Origin: an uncultured Clostridium sp.
GTDB taxonomy: Bacteria; Bacillota; Clostridia; Clostridiales; Clostridiaceae
DNA: 64,000 bases
Direction of reading: 5' to 3'
Assembly: GCF_910588715.1 (NCBI RefSeq)
Contig: NZ_CAJURG010000003.1
Location: 124,001-188,000, forward strand
The notes below the pieces were generated by a model. It was given only the letters and a program-made list of their open reading frames with translations, had not been told where the DNA came from and did no database searches. The first letter of the stretch is position 1; each line of letters opens with the position of its first letter. The translations under genes were made by a program, and so were the position numbers. Positions 35,717 through 44,923 of the stretch are shown here, piece by piece.

Positions 35717-36595
35717 CTATTTTAGTTTGCCTCTAATGCCTTTTTTATAATCTTTATATCCTTTGAAAACCATCCTTATTTTATTTACTTTATCCTTTTC
35801 ACCTAAAATAATCTTTACAAATTCCTTTTTAAATAAATTTTTATCTCTATTTAAAGTAAAACTATCTAAGTCTTTATATTTTTCCCAAGTATAAAATCTG
35901 TTTCTTGTCATATAATATCTTCTTAAAGCTGAATGATTAGATGTATTAAACTTTAAAAATCCACTTTTTACTGATTTACTTTCCCCTAAACTATGATAAA
36001 GAATAGCATCTCTTACCTTTATCATTTTAATATTTTTTTCATTTAATCTCATACAAAAATCAGTATCAACTAAATCTATAAACAAACTATCATCAAAAAA
36101 ACCAACCTTATCAAAAACTTCTGCTTTTAAAAGATTACCTGATGTAATATCTGCATCTACATACTCATAAGAATCCATATTAGAATTTTCTTCAATAGAT
36201 TGAACTCTTTCATCAACAAAGTTAGGAAAAATACTTAATATATTATCCCTTTCAGTTTTATCTATATTATTGTATACCTCAAGCATTTTTTCAATCATAT
36301 TAGAACTAGCTTTACTATCTTGATCCATGGTTAATACCCAATCATATCCATCTTTTAAAGCTTGCTTAACTCCTATATTTAAAGCCGTAGCAATACCTAA
36401 GTTTTCTTCATTAGATATTACATTTATTTTTTGTTTATCTATATCCTTAATTAAATTTATATCTTTTTTCTTTTTATTTTCAGATCCATTATCCACAATT
36501 ATTATTTTTTCTACCTGATTTATAAGCAAATTTACACTATCTAATAAATTATTATCAGGATTATAGGAAACTATAATTGCTGCAACTTTATCCAT
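35717..36595 (-). CDS. Glycosyltransferase family 2, rhamnosyltransferase-like (A)
   Basis: About 292 residues from ATG 36595, which sits seven bases after AAGGAG; the open frame extends upstream to 36649 without an SD. Motifs are VAAIIVSYNPD, IIIVDNGS, LTMDQDSKAS and FIDLVDTDFCMRL, then SALRRYYMTRNRFY, as in RfbF-type rhamnosyltransferases. It is the first gene of the GT/Wzx/Wzy operon and a paralogue of the 31080-30193 gene. A short basic C-terminus follows the catalytic domain. Confidence 0.85.
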   Translation of the reverse strand: MDKVAAIIVSYNPDNNLLDSVNLLINQVEKIIIVDNGSENKKKKDINLIKDIDKQKINVISNEENLGIATALNIGVKQALKDGYDWVLTMDQDSKASSNMIEKMLEVYNNIDKTERDNILSIFPNFVDERVQSIEENSNMDSYEYVDADITSGNLLKAEVFDKVGFFDDSLFIDLVDTDFCMRLNEKNIKMIKVRDAILYHSLGESKSVKSGFLKFNTSNHSALRRYYMTRNRFYTWEKYKDLDSFTLNRDKNLFKKEFVKIILGEKDKVNKIRMVFKGYKDYKKGIRGKLK

Positions 36596-36674
36596 AAACA
36601 TTCTCCTTATTAATATAAAAATTTTCTTATTAAATTTAGTTAAAAACATTATAATATTTTGTCTAATCTTAGTA

Positions 36675-36703
36675 ATTATAGCATATAATGAAATTCATTT
36701 GAA
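36675..36703 (-). promoter_or_regulatory. Predicted promoter of the GT/Wzx/Wzy operon
   Basis: On the minus strand, TTCAAA (36698-36703), a 17-base spacer and a perfect TATAAT (36675-36680) preceded by TGC, an extended -10. It is 80 bases upstream of ATG 36595. Confidence 0.5.
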
Positions 36704-36877
36704 ATTTTTTATGAATTTATTAGTTTATTTGATTTTCTTAATATAATATATAGTCTTTCCTATAGCTTTGCTGTTTATATATTTTTAACATTTTCTCATA
36801 ATTTTTGACATTGTATATATTATTTCTACCATTTATAATACATATATAACATATAAAAATTTATAATGGGTGGAAGA

Positions 36878-38944
36878 ATGACAATTTATAATAGGTGGAA
36901 AAATTACAAAAAAATTTTTAAAAAAGATTTTTTAATGAAAATCTTAATTTTTATTACGTACTCTTTAATCTTAACGTTTGCAATAGAATGGTTTTCTCGT
37001 GGAAATATTAATGGTGCTTACGAATTTTTAAGGCATTTTTTCAAAGCCTTCTTATACAATGTATTAATTGTATCATTAACTTTAAGTCCATGTTTTTTAT
37101 TCCAAAGAAGAGTATTTTCATTTAGTGTGATTTCTTTAATTTGGATTATTTTAGGAATAGCTAATAGTTTTTTAATTAATTTTAGAGAAACACCTTTAAC
37201 CTTTGCAGATTTAGGAATGATTAAAAGCGGCTTAGAACTTAGTAATCAATATCTTACTAAAAATTATATTATTTTAATAAGTATATCTTTATTGCTAATT
37301 ATTCTAACCTTAATTTTATTATTTTTTAAATCTAAAAAAATAAAAGTTAAATATTTCAGAAATATATCCCTTTTATTTTTGTTTTATATAGCTTTTTCTT
37401 TCATATTAAACTATGGATTAAAATCAAATATAATAAGTAAAAATTTTTGGGATATAACTGGTGGATATAAACAATATGGATTTTCTTATTCATTTTTTAA
37501 TAGTGTTATTAATACTGGTATAAATAAACCTAACGGCTATTCAAAAAACACCATTAATAATATAAAAGATGAATTATCTTTATTAGATGAAGAAAGTTCT
37601 AACACAATGACTTTAAATTCAGATAAGTTAGATAATAACAATATTATAGAAACATTAACATTAGATAATAACGATTTTAATTCAATAATTAAACCTAATA
37701 TTATATTAATACAACTTGAATCATTTATAAATCCTAACTGGATAAATAATGTTACCTTTAATAAAAATCCAGTTAGTAATTTTGATTCATTATCACAAGA
37801 ATTTACCTCAGGACTATTTTCTGTACCTGCTTTAGGTGGTGGAACAGCAAATACAGAATTTGAAGTTATTACTGGAATGTCTACAGACTTCTTTGGTACT
37901 GGAGAATTTCCATTTAACACTATAGCATCTAAAAAAGCTGTGCCATCTCTTGCTTATACATTAAAGGACTTAGGATATAGTGCTAATGCACTTCATAATC
38001 ATGAAGGAAAATTTTATTCAAGAGATGTTGTTTATAAAAACTTAGGATTTGATAGCTTTACTCCAATTGAATGCATGGCTGTTCCCGAAAAAACACCTGT
38101 AGGATGGGCAAAAGATAGTGTATTAATAGATGAAATTTGTAACATAATTTCATCTACAGATAACCCTGATTTAGTATTTGGAGTTTCAGTTCAAGGACAT
38201 GGAAATTACCCTAGTGATTATATAGAAGATAAAGAAATTTATATTACTAATGATTATTCTAAAAGTAATAAAAATAGTTTAGAATATTATATAAATCAAG
38301 TTTATGAAATGGATCAATTTGTTGGCAATTTAATAGACGCTGTTGATAAATTAAATGAACCTACTGTAATTGCTTTTTATGGTGATCACTTTCCAGCTGT
38401 AGGAATAGAAAGTCATGAAATTTCTATTAATACTCTTAAATCAACACCTTACCTAATATGGGATAATATTAATTTGCCTAAAACTGATAAAGATATTGAA
38501 GCTTATGATCTTACTTCATTAATATTAAATAAATTATCCTTAACAAATACAACATTAAGCATGCTTCATAATAGCAATCTTGATACAAAGACTAAAATAG
38601 AATATCTTAATCAATTAGAATATGATATGCTTTATGGAAAAAATTATACTTCTGAATATGAAAAGCTTATTCCATCAAGTGAATATAGAGTAGGTTTTAA
38701 AGACGTAAAAATTGATAGTGTGGAAAATTATAATGAAAATAATATTTTAATTAAAGGTGAAAACTTCAATAATTATAGCAGTATATATATTGATGGGAAA
38801 CCAGTTGAAAAAACCTTTATAGATAGCAATACTCTTGCTATTACAAAAGATATTTGTAAGCCTAATAGCATAGTTCAAGTTTGTCAACCATCTGCAACTG
38901 GTTCAACTATATTTTCATATTCAAATGAAGTAATATTTAAATAG
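36878..38944 (+). CDS. LtaS-type polyglycerolphosphate synthase with extra C-terminal domain
   Basis: The 688-residue protein starts at ATG 36878 after GGTGG; ATG 36866 has no SD. Five N-terminal transmembrane helices (about 15-215) lead to an extracellular sulfatase-fold domain with ESFINPNW, the catalytic-Thr motif GGGTANTEFEV, an HNHEGKFYSRD loop, QGHGNYPSDY and YGDHFPAVG (metal ligands). These are LTA-synthase-family features; the enzyme would transfer glycerol phosphate from phosphatidylglycerol. The last roughly 85 residues (KDVKIDSVENYNENNILIKG to the end) look like an added IPT/TIG-like beta domain, beyond the usual LtaS core. It is transcribed away from the polysaccharide operon. Confidence 0.9.
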   Translation: MTIYNRWKNYKKIFKKDFLMKILIFITYSLILTFAIEWFSRGNINGAYEFLRHFFKAFLYNVLIVSLTLSPCFLFQRRVFSFSVISLIWIILGIANSFLINFRETPLTFADLGMIKSGLELSNQYLTKNYIILISISLLLIILTLILLFFKSKKIKVKYFRNISLLFLFYIAFSFILNYGLKSNIISKNFWDITGGYKQYGFSYSFFNSVINTGINKPNGYSKNTINNIKDELSLLDEESSNTMTLNSDKLDNNNIIETLTLDNNDFNSIIKPNIILIQLESFINPNWINNVTFNKNPVSNFDSLSQEFTSGLFSVPALGGGTANTEFEVITGMSTDFFGTGEFPFNTIASKKAVPSLAYTLKDLGYSANALHNHEGKFYSRDVVYKNLGFDSFTPIECMAVPEKTPVGWAKDSVLIDEICNIISSTDNPDLVFGVSVQGHGNYPSDYIEDKEIYITNDYSKSNKNSLEYYINQVYEMDQFVGNLIDAVDKLNEPTVIAFYGDHFPAVGIESHEISINTLKSTPYLIWDNINLPKTDKDIEAYDLTSLILNKLSLTNTTLSMLHNSNLDTKTKIEYLNQLEYDMLYGKNYTSEYEKLIPSSEYRVGFKDVKIDSVENYNENNILIKGENFNNYSSIYIDGKPVEKTFIDSNTLAITKDICKPNSIVQVCQPSATGSTIFSYSNEVIFK

Positions 38945-38954
38945 TATAATAAAA

Positions 38955-39018
38955 TAGGGGATTTTAAAATTTACTATTAACATTTATTATAGTAATATTA
39001 AAATCCTCTACTTTTTTT
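38955..39018 (+). terminator. Terminator between the LtaS-like gene and galE
   Basis: A 13-bp stem with a G-T pair joins TAGGGGATTTTAA (38955-38967) to TTAAAATCCTCTA (38998-39010), with a T run after it on the plus strand; it can also serve galE on the minus strand. Confidence 0.65.
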
Positions 39019-39041
39019 ATTTCTATTAATTGTTTTACTTT

Positions 39042-40052
39042 TTAGTTATATCCCTTAGGATTATTACTTTGCCATCTCCAAGAGTCTTCACACATTTCTT
39101 TGATTCCTCTTTCAGCCTTCCATCCTAATTCCTCATTAGCCTTCTTTGGATCAGCATAACATGTTGCTATATCTCCAGCTCTTCTAGGTGCTATTTCATA
39201 AGGGATTTCTCTTCCTGATGCTTCACTAAATGCCTTAACAACATCTAATACTGAATATCCATTACCAGTACCCAAATTATAAGTAACAAGCCCTGGATTA
39301 GAAGCTAACTTTTCTAAAGCCTTAACATGACCTACAGCTAAATCTACAACATGAATGTAATCTCTTACTCCAGTTCCATCATTAGTTGGATAGTCATTAC
39401 CAAATACTCTAAGCTTCTCTAACTCACCAATAGCAACCTTAGTTATATAAGGCATTAAATTATTAGGAATTCCATTTGGATCTTCCCCTATTATTCCACT
39501 CTTATGAGCTCCTACTGGATTAAAATATCTAAGAATTGCTATGTTAAATTGAGGTTCTGCCTTAGCAATATCTCTTAACATATCTTCAATCATAAGCTTA
39601 GTACTTCCATATGGATTTGTAGTTGATAATGATGAATCCTCTGTTATTGGAACAACCTTAGCATCTCCATAAACAGTTGCAGATGAACTAAATACAAAAT
39701 TTCTGCATCCATATTTCTTCATAGCCTTTAAAACTACTAATGCACTTGTTAAATTATTATAATAATATTCTAATGGCTTTTCTACTGATTCTCCTACTGC
39801 TTTAAAAGCTGCAAAGTGAATAACTGAATCTATTTTATTATCTCTAAAAATTTCTTCTGTCTTTTCTACATCTGTTAAATCAACATTATAGAATTTAACA
39901 TTTTTGCCTGTTATCTCTCTTATTCTATCTTTAACAAGTTCCTTACTATTACTTAAATCATCAGCAATTACAACATCATAACCAGCATTTAAAAGCTCTA
40001 CTGTTGTATGACTACCTATGTAACCCATTCCACCTGATACTAAAACTGCCAT
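39042..40052 (-). CDS. galE: UDP-glucose 4-epimerase
   Basis: The 336-residue enzyme interconverts UDP-glucose and UDP-galactose, and possibly the N-acetyl forms. Features are VSGGMGYIGSHT (NAD-binding), HFAAFKAVGES, SSSATVYG and the catalytic YGSTK, followed by RYFNPVGAH. Length fits GalE. I start at ATG 40052, nine bases after GGGAGG; a TTG at 40058 is less suitable. It is monocistronic, convergent with the LtaS-like gene, and supplies sugar nucleotides for galactose metabolism and the surface glycans. Confidence 0.94.
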   Translation of the reverse strand: MAVLVSGGMGYIGSHTTVELLNAGYDVVIADDLSNSKELVKDRIREITGKNVKFYNVDLTDVEKTEEIFRDNKIDSVIHFAAFKAVGESVEKPLEYYYNNLTSALVVLKAMKKYGCRNFVFSSSATVYGDAKVVPITEDSSLSTTNPYGSTKLMIEDMLRDIAKAEPQFNIAILRYFNPVGAHKSGIIGEDPNGIPNNLMPYITKVAIGELEKLRVFGNDYPTNDGTGVRDYIHVVDLAVGHVKALEKLASNPGLVTYNLGTGNGYSVLDVVKAFSEASGREIPYEIAPRRAGDIATCYADPKKANEELGWKAERGIKEMCEDSWRWQSNNPKGYN

Positions 40053-40315
40053 ATACAATTTCCTCCCAACAAAAGTTTTATTTCCTCATTAATATTATAT
40101 AACAATTACAACATCTTTAAAATAACTTTTTTAAATTAATTAATAAAGTTTTTAATTTATATAATAATTTACTTGTATTATATTTTTATAATAACCTTAA
40201 TTTATATAATATTTTGTTTTTTTAAAATAATTATTTATTCAAATTTATATGTAAATTTACTTTTTATAGTATAATTATTACATTAACTATATTAATAAAA
40301 TTAAAGGGGAAACTT

Positions 40316-41290
40316 ATGAAGAAAAAATTATCAACAACCAAAAAGGTCATTATAAGTATTTTAATAATATTTATAATATTAATTTCTTTAACTGTATTTG
40401 CATTTAATCATTTAACTTCAAAAATTGAAAGAGTTGAAATTGATAGAACTGTGGTTACTGAAACTGGAAAAGAACCTGCAAAAGAAGATAAAGACGTAAT
40501 TACTATTGCTTTATTTGGTACAGATTTTACACAAAATGAAAAGTATGATAACCTTTATGGAGCATCTGATGCTACTATGATTTTAGGAATTGACACTAAA
40601 AATAATAGACTTAAATTATTTTCACTTATGAGAGATCTTTATTTAGATTTACCAGATGGAAGTGGTAAAAAACAAAATTTAAATTACACTATGGCTTATG
40701 GTGGCCCTGAACTTATATTAAAAACTATTAACTCTAATTTTAACCTTACTGTAGATAAATTTATTTATGTAAGCTTACATACTCTACCAACAATAATTGA
40801 TAAGCTAGGTGGTGTTGAATTAAATATAACAAGTGAGGAACTAAACTATATTAATAATTATATAACTAGTATTGATAAAGAAAATGGTACAAGCACTAAA
40901 AAGCTAACAAATACAGGACTTCAAACATTAAATGGAACACAAGCTTCTGCTTATTGTAGAATAAGATATACTGAAGGTAGAGACTTTAAACGAACAGAAA
41001 GACAAAGAGATGTTTTATCTGCTTTATTTCAAAAATTCAAAACTGCCTCAATTTCTGATTTAACTATTATGATGAATGAAATATTGCCATTAGTTTCAAC
41101 TAACCTTACAAATACCGAAATAATATCAATAGTAAGTAAAGTTTTAGGAATGGGAGTACCCCAAATTGAACAATCTAGATTTCCCCTTGATGGCAAATCT
41201 GAAATGATTGCAACTGATATGCTTCATTTAACTATCGATATAGATGAAACAACTAGTGATATACACAAATTCTTATATTCTTTAGAGTAA
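40316..41290 (+). CDS. LCP-family (LytR-CpsA-Psr) glycopolymer ligase
   Basis: The 324-residue protein has a basic N-terminus, one membrane anchor (about 11-33) and an extracellular LCP domain. Conserved charged positions are visible: IALFGTD, GASDATMILGID, LMRDLYLDLPDG and, towards the C-terminus, YCRIRYTEGRDFKRTERQR, which holds the phosphate-binding arginines. LCP proteins attach teichoic acids and polysaccharides to peptidoglycan. It has its own AAAGGGG SD and is followed by a strong bidirectional terminator. It is close in sequence to the LCP protein at 52061-51087. Confidence 0.9.
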   Translation: MKKKLSTTKKVIISILIIFIILISLTVFAFNHLTSKIERVEIDRTVVTETGKEPAKEDKDVITIALFGTDFTQNEKYDNLYGASDATMILGIDTKNNRLKLFSLMRDLYLDLPDGSGKKQNLNYTMAYGGPELILKTINSNFNLTVDKFIYVSLHTLPTIIDKLGGVELNITSEELNYINNYITSIDKENGTSTKKLTNTGLQTLNGTQASAYCRIRYTEGRDFKRTERQRDVLSALFQKFKTASISDLTIMMNEILPLVSTNLTNTEIISIVSKVLGMGVPQIEQSRFPLDGKSEMIATDMLHLTIDIDETTSDIHKFLYSLE

Positions 41291-41370
41291 TATTTTAATT
41301 TAAAATGAAATTATATTAAATCAGAACTTTCTATATAGTATTTTAGTAAAAATTATATACAAATAAAATT

Positions 41371-41421
41371 AGGTATATTTCTATTAAAACAAAGATGTTT
41401 AATAGAAATATACCTTTTTTA
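41371..41421 (+). terminator. Bidirectional terminator with an 18-bp stem
   Basis: An exceptionally long perfect stem (41371-41388 with 41398-41415) with a 9-base loop and T runs either side separates convergent genes. Confidence 0.85.
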
Positions 41422-41425
41422 ATAA

Positions 41426-42196
41426 CTAATAATACTTTTTTTCATCTTCCTTATTAAAAAATACATAATTTATTAATACAGATATAGATACACAAGCAAA
41501 TAAAACTAAAAATATTATTCCTAATACTCTATTCATATTTCTTTTTTTTATAGCACTAACCGTATTAAAAGTTTTATTATTTTCAATAGAATCATCTGTA
41601 TTAATCTCTTCTTTAATATCTTCAATTAACTCTTTATCATTTAAATAAGTATTGTCATTATTTTCAAATTTATTATTATAAATATTTTCATTTTCTAGTT
41701 CTTTATTTGTTCTACTATTATCTTCAATAAAACTTTTTAATTCTTCATAATCTTGAATTGTAAATGGTGATTGCTTATAATTCTCATAATATTTTTTTGC
41801 TTCATTTATGTCACAGTTAATTAATGTTAATTTACTATCCTTACCTTTTAATACAACTTCCTTTTTATCTAAATCTAAATCAACGTTAATGTTTAAAGAA
41901 TCCATTATATTTAAAGTTTTTCCATAAATATTAATCATTTCTTTAAAACTAAAATCAGTATAACTTTCTTTATTTTGTATACTTACAATCATATTATCTA
42001 TATCTTCTGATATTTTTTGTAATTCTTCCTTACTTAAATTTAAATTATTAATATGACTAATAATATTATCACTATAATTTTCTTCAATTCCTATACTTTC
42101 TAACCTTTCTCCTATTAAACTTAAAATTTCAGCATGTACAAGTTTAGGTGATAAACTTAATATCAAAAATATAAGTATTCTAAAGACTTTTTTCAT
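41426..42196 (-). CDS. Secreted hypothetical protein with C-terminal membrane helix
   Basis: The 256-residue protein has a signal peptide (about 1-22, ending LVHA), a folded middle part with repeated acidic and Asn-rich helices, an Asn/Glu-rich linker (about 160-215) and a second transmembrane segment near 225-247, then a short acidic tail. No known domain is recognised. The topology suggests an envelope protein anchored at its C-terminus, lacking an LPXTG motif. AAAGGAG precedes ATG 42196, but 14 bases away. It lies among wall-polymer genes, which is the only functional hint. Confidence 0.65.
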   Translation of the reverse strand: MKKVFRILIFLILSLSPKLVHAEILSLIGERLESIGIEENYSDNIISHINNLNLSKEELQKISEDIDNMIVSIQNKESYTDFSFKEMINIYGKTLNIMDSLNINVDLDLDKKEVVLKGKDSKLTLINCDINEAKKYYENYKQSPFTIQDYEELKSFIEDNSRTNKELENENIYNNKFENNDNTYLNDKELIEDIKEEINTDDSIENNKTFNTVSAIKKRNMNRVLGIIFLVLFACVSISVLINYVFFNKEDEKKYY

Positions 42197-42337
42197 AATT
42201 AATTATGTGGCTCCTTTATAGATAAATTAATTTATCTTAATTCTTGCCATAAACACAATAATTATTACATCTTAAAAATTGCATTATATAAAAATAACTA
42301 CATTTATAGTTTATAAGCAAATTTACATATAATAAAA

Positions 42338-42384
42338 GGAGCTATATAATATTAAATTAAAAACTTCAATATTATATAACTCCA
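42338..42384 (-). terminator. Terminator of the UDP-GlcNAc 2-epimerase gene
   Basis: A long AT-rich stem pairs the GGAGCTATATAATATT arm starting at 42339 with AATATTATATAACTCC ending at 42383 (one C-A mismatch). The minus-strand side is followed by TTTTATT. Confidence 0.7.
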
Positions 42385-42392
42385 TTTTACTT

Positions 42393-43517
42393 TTATTTAT
42401 TTTTAAAATAATCTACTATATGATTAACTATTCTAAAGCATGCTTTTCCATCTCCATATGGATTTACAGCATGTGCCATTTTATTATAAGCTTCTTTATC
42501 ATTTACAAGTTCATTAGCAATATTAAATATATTATTCTTCTTAATTCCTGCTAGCTTTACAGTTCCAGCCTCAACAGCCTCTGGTCTTTCTGTTTCCGTC
42601 CTTAAAACAATGACTGGCTTACCAAGTGCTGGTGCTTCTTCTTGTATCCCACCAGAATCTGTCATTATAAGATAACACTTAGCCATAAGATTTGCAAAAT
42701 CAACATATTCAAGTGGTTCAATTAAATGTATTTTATCTTCTATACCTTTAAAAACCCCACTTGCAAGTTCTCTTATTAATGGATTTTTATGCATTGGAAA
42801 TATTACATTTACATCATCATTTTTAATTACAAGTTCTTTAACTGCCTCAAATATATCCTTCATTGGATTACCCCAATTTTCTCTCCTATGTGCAGTTAAT
42901 AAAACTATTTTTTTATTTTCAAAATCTATATTATTTAATACTTCATCATTAAATGTATGATTTTTGTTTATTACACTAAGCAAAGCATCAATTACAGTAT
43001 TACCAGTTATGTATATATTATTATGTATATTTTCCTTTTCTAAATTAACTTTATTACTTTTAGTTGCTGAAAAGTGTAATGTAGCAATTGCTCCTGTCAA
43101 TTTTCTATTTGCTTCTTCTGGAAATGGAGAATAAATATCCCCAGTCCTAAGACCTGCCTCAACATGCCCTATTGGCTTTTGATTATAAAATGCCGCTAAT
43201 GCTCCATTTAATGTTGTTGAAGTATCTCCATGTACTAAAACTATATCTGGGTTACATTCTTTTATTACCTTATCAACACCTGTTAAAACCTTATTAGATA
43301 CATCAACTATTGTTTGACCATGTGCCATTATATCTAAATCATATTGTGGTTTAACATTAAATATGTCAAGTACTGTATCAAGCATCTCTCTATGTTGAGC
43401 TGTAACACATACAATTGATTCTATTTTATCATCCTTTTCTAAAATTTTAACTAAAGGACACATTTTTATTGCTTCTGGTCTTGTTCCAAATACACTTAAA
43501 ACCTTTATTTTATTCAA
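42393..43517 (-). CDS. wecB: UDP-N-acetylglucosamine 2-epimerase (non-hydrolysing)
   Basis: The 374-residue enzyme makes UDP-N-acetylmannosamine, the precursor of the teichoic-acid linkage unit and some polysaccharides. Motifs are FGTRPEAIKM, HGDTSTTL, HVEAGLRT and TDSGGIQEEAP, all conserved in WecB/MnaA. The start is a TTG at 43517 with GGAGGG seven bases upstream. It is monocistronic with a strong terminator. In teichoic-acid terms it provides the ManNAc that TagA-type enzymes use; no TagA or TagO gene is in this window. Confidence 0.94.
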   Translation of the reverse strand: MNKIKVLSVFGTRPEAIKMCPLVKILEKDDKIESIVCVTAQHREMLDTVLDIFNVKPQYDLDIMAHGQTIVDVSNKVLTGVDKVIKECNPDIVLVHGDTSTTLNGALAAFYNQKPIGHVEAGLRTGDIYSPFPEEANRKLTGAIATLHFSATKSNKVNLEKENIHNNIYITGNTVIDALLSVINKNHTFNDEVLNNIDFENKKIVLLTAHRRENWGNPMKDIFEAVKELVIKNDDVNVIFPMHKNPLIRELASGVFKGIEDKIHLIEPLEYVDFANLMAKCYLIMTDSGGIQEEAPALGKPVIVLRTETERPEAVEAGTVKLAGIKKNNIFNIANELVNDKEAYNKMAHAVNPYGDGKACFRIVNHIVDYFKNK

Positions 43518-43584
43518 AATAAAACCCTCCTAAGTAACTAAATGCTATTTTCAAATTACTTTATCCATATTATTCATGTTTTTA

Positions 43585-43611
43585 ATTATATCATATAATT
43601 TAAATTGTCAA
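43585..43611 (-). promoter_or_regulatory. Predicted promoter of the 2-epimerase gene
   Basis: Perfect TTGACA (43606-43611) and TATAAT (43585-43590) on the minus strand, but with a short 15-base spacer; the TGA before the -10 can compensate. Confidence 0.45.
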
Positions 43612-43721
43612 AATAAATAAAAATAGTAAACCTACGTGCTTTAAAAATGTGCTACTTAAAACCTAGTTCTAATTCTATGTAAAATATTATACTATGATTT
43701 TAGAACTTAAATTAATACGTA

Positions 43722-43928
43722 CTAAATATCATTATTTTTATGTTTATCTACTATATCTTTATACATATTATCATAATAGTCAAATTCTTCATTTAAACCA
43801 TCATTTTTAGAAAAATTATTATAAAACTGTTCTACCTCATCATCAAAATTACTTGCAACCTTTAACAAAGCAAAAATAACCACTAAGACTAAACATATAA
43901 ATCCACCAATTAAAATATATTTAATCAA
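43722..43928 (-). CDS. Small single-span membrane protein (68 aa)
   Basis: A 68-residue protein starting at TTG 43928, preceded by AGAGGTGA. It has one strong hydrophobic helix (about 4-23, ILIGGFICLVLVVIFALL), then an acidic, aromatic cytosolic or external tail (YYDNMYKD). No family is recognised. It is placed between the 2-epimerase gene and rubrerythrin with no overlap. Such short proteins are easily missed; the good SD and clean frame support it. Confidence 0.6.
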   Translation of the reverse strand: MIKYILIGGFICLVLVVIFALLKVASNFDDEVEQFYNNFSKNDGLNEEFDYYDNMYKDIVDKHKNNDI

Positions 43929-44118
43929 AAAATCACCTCTAAATAATATAAAATTTATTATAATTCTTTCCTAATAAACTTAATATATTCAATTAATTTC
44001 TATCATATATTTTTTAGATTTAACATATATAAGTATAAAAAATTTTTACAATGACAAGAATAAAAAATATGAAACTAAGATATTATATTTAAAATTTAAA
44101 TAAAGGTAGGTAATTTTA

Positions 44119-44712
44119 ATGACTGATTTTAATACAAGTAAAACTAAGGAAAATTTATTAAAAGCATTTGCTGGAGAAAGCCAAGCTAGAAATAGATATA
44201 CATTTTCTGCATCCGCTGCTAAAAAAGAAGGATATTCTATTTTACAAGATTTATTTAACTATACTGCAGATCAAGAAAAAGCTCATGCTAAACAATTCAT
44301 GGATAAATTAAAAGAATTTTCTGGAGAAGAAATAGAAATAACAGCTTCATATCCTGTTGTTGTTGAAACTAGCACATTAACTTTATTAAGACTTGCTGAA
44401 AAACACGAAAATAACGAATTTGAACATGTTTATAATGAATTTGCTAGAGTTGCTAAAGAAGAAGGTTATCCAGATATAGAAAAACTGTTTACTAATATTG
44501 CTTCAATAGAAAAAGTTCATTCTGAAAGATTTAAAAGATATGCCGATATGCTAGAAAATGGCTCACTATTTAAAGATACATCTAATTCACTTTGGATGTG
44601 TACTAACTGTGGATTTATTTATGAAGGATTAGAAGCCCCTTTAAAATGCCCAGTTTGTGCTCATCCACAAGGTTACTTTATAAGATTTTCAGAATCCGAA
44701 TTTGAAAAATAA
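44119..44712 (+). CDS. rbr: Rubrerythrin
   Basis: The 197-residue protein has an N-terminal four-helix di-iron domain with KENLLKAFAGESQARNRYTF, DQEKAHAKQF, then NEFEHVYNEFARVAKEEGYPD and SIEKVHSERF, supplying the Glu/His ligands, and a C-terminal rubredoxin-like FeS4 domain with CTNCGFIY and CPVCAH. In anaerobes it reduces hydrogen peroxide to protect against oxidative stress. Full length is typical. Start ATG 44119 follows AGGTAGG. PerR control is usual in clostridia, but I did not identify an operator. It is unrelated to the flanking wall genes. Confidence 0.96.
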   Translation: MTDFNTSKTKENLLKAFAGESQARNRYTFSASAAKKEGYSILQDLFNYTADQEKAHAKQFMDKLKEFSGEEIEITASYPVVVETSTLTLLRLAEKHENNEFEHVYNEFARVAKEEGYPDIEKLFTNIASIEKVHSERFKRYADMLENGSLFKDTSNSLWMCTNCGFIYEGLEAPLKCPVCAHPQGYFIRFSESEFEK

Positions 44713-44799
44713 AAAATTATAATTCATAAAAAATTTTTTAAAAAATCATCTTTTTAATTTTATAAAACTATTATTTAAAAGATAATTTTTCATAAAATA

Positions 44800-44860
44800 A
44801 AAAAGAGCTGTATCATAGTGAAATTTTTTAATTCAACATTGATATAGCTCCTTTTTATTA
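44800..44860 (+). terminator. Bidirectional terminator after rubrerythrin
   Basis: An imperfect long stem AAAAAGAGCTGTATCA/TGATATAGCTCCTTTTT lies between the convergent rubrerythrin and VanZ-family genes; a second AT hairpin at about 44742-44791 precedes it. Confidence 0.65.
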
Positions 44861-44923
44861 TATTGAATTTTTATTTATAATTTTATAAAAATTTATTTTA
44901 ACACATTTCATTTTTTAAAATTA

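Noticed and set aside
36805..36839. Promoter of the LtaS-like gene from TTGACA and TATAAT
   Set aside because: The two hexamers are separated by 23 bases, too far for sigma-A, so I do not call it.
37537..37920. 127-codon minus-strand frame inside the LtaS-like gene
   Set aside because: It covers the catalytic-Thr motif coding region of the real gene, so it is a shadow.
43612..43721. Structured RNA between the 2-epimerase and the small membrane protein
   Set aside because: GTTCTAA/TTAGAAC can pair over a long AT loop, but there is no terminator or conserved-looking element beyond it.
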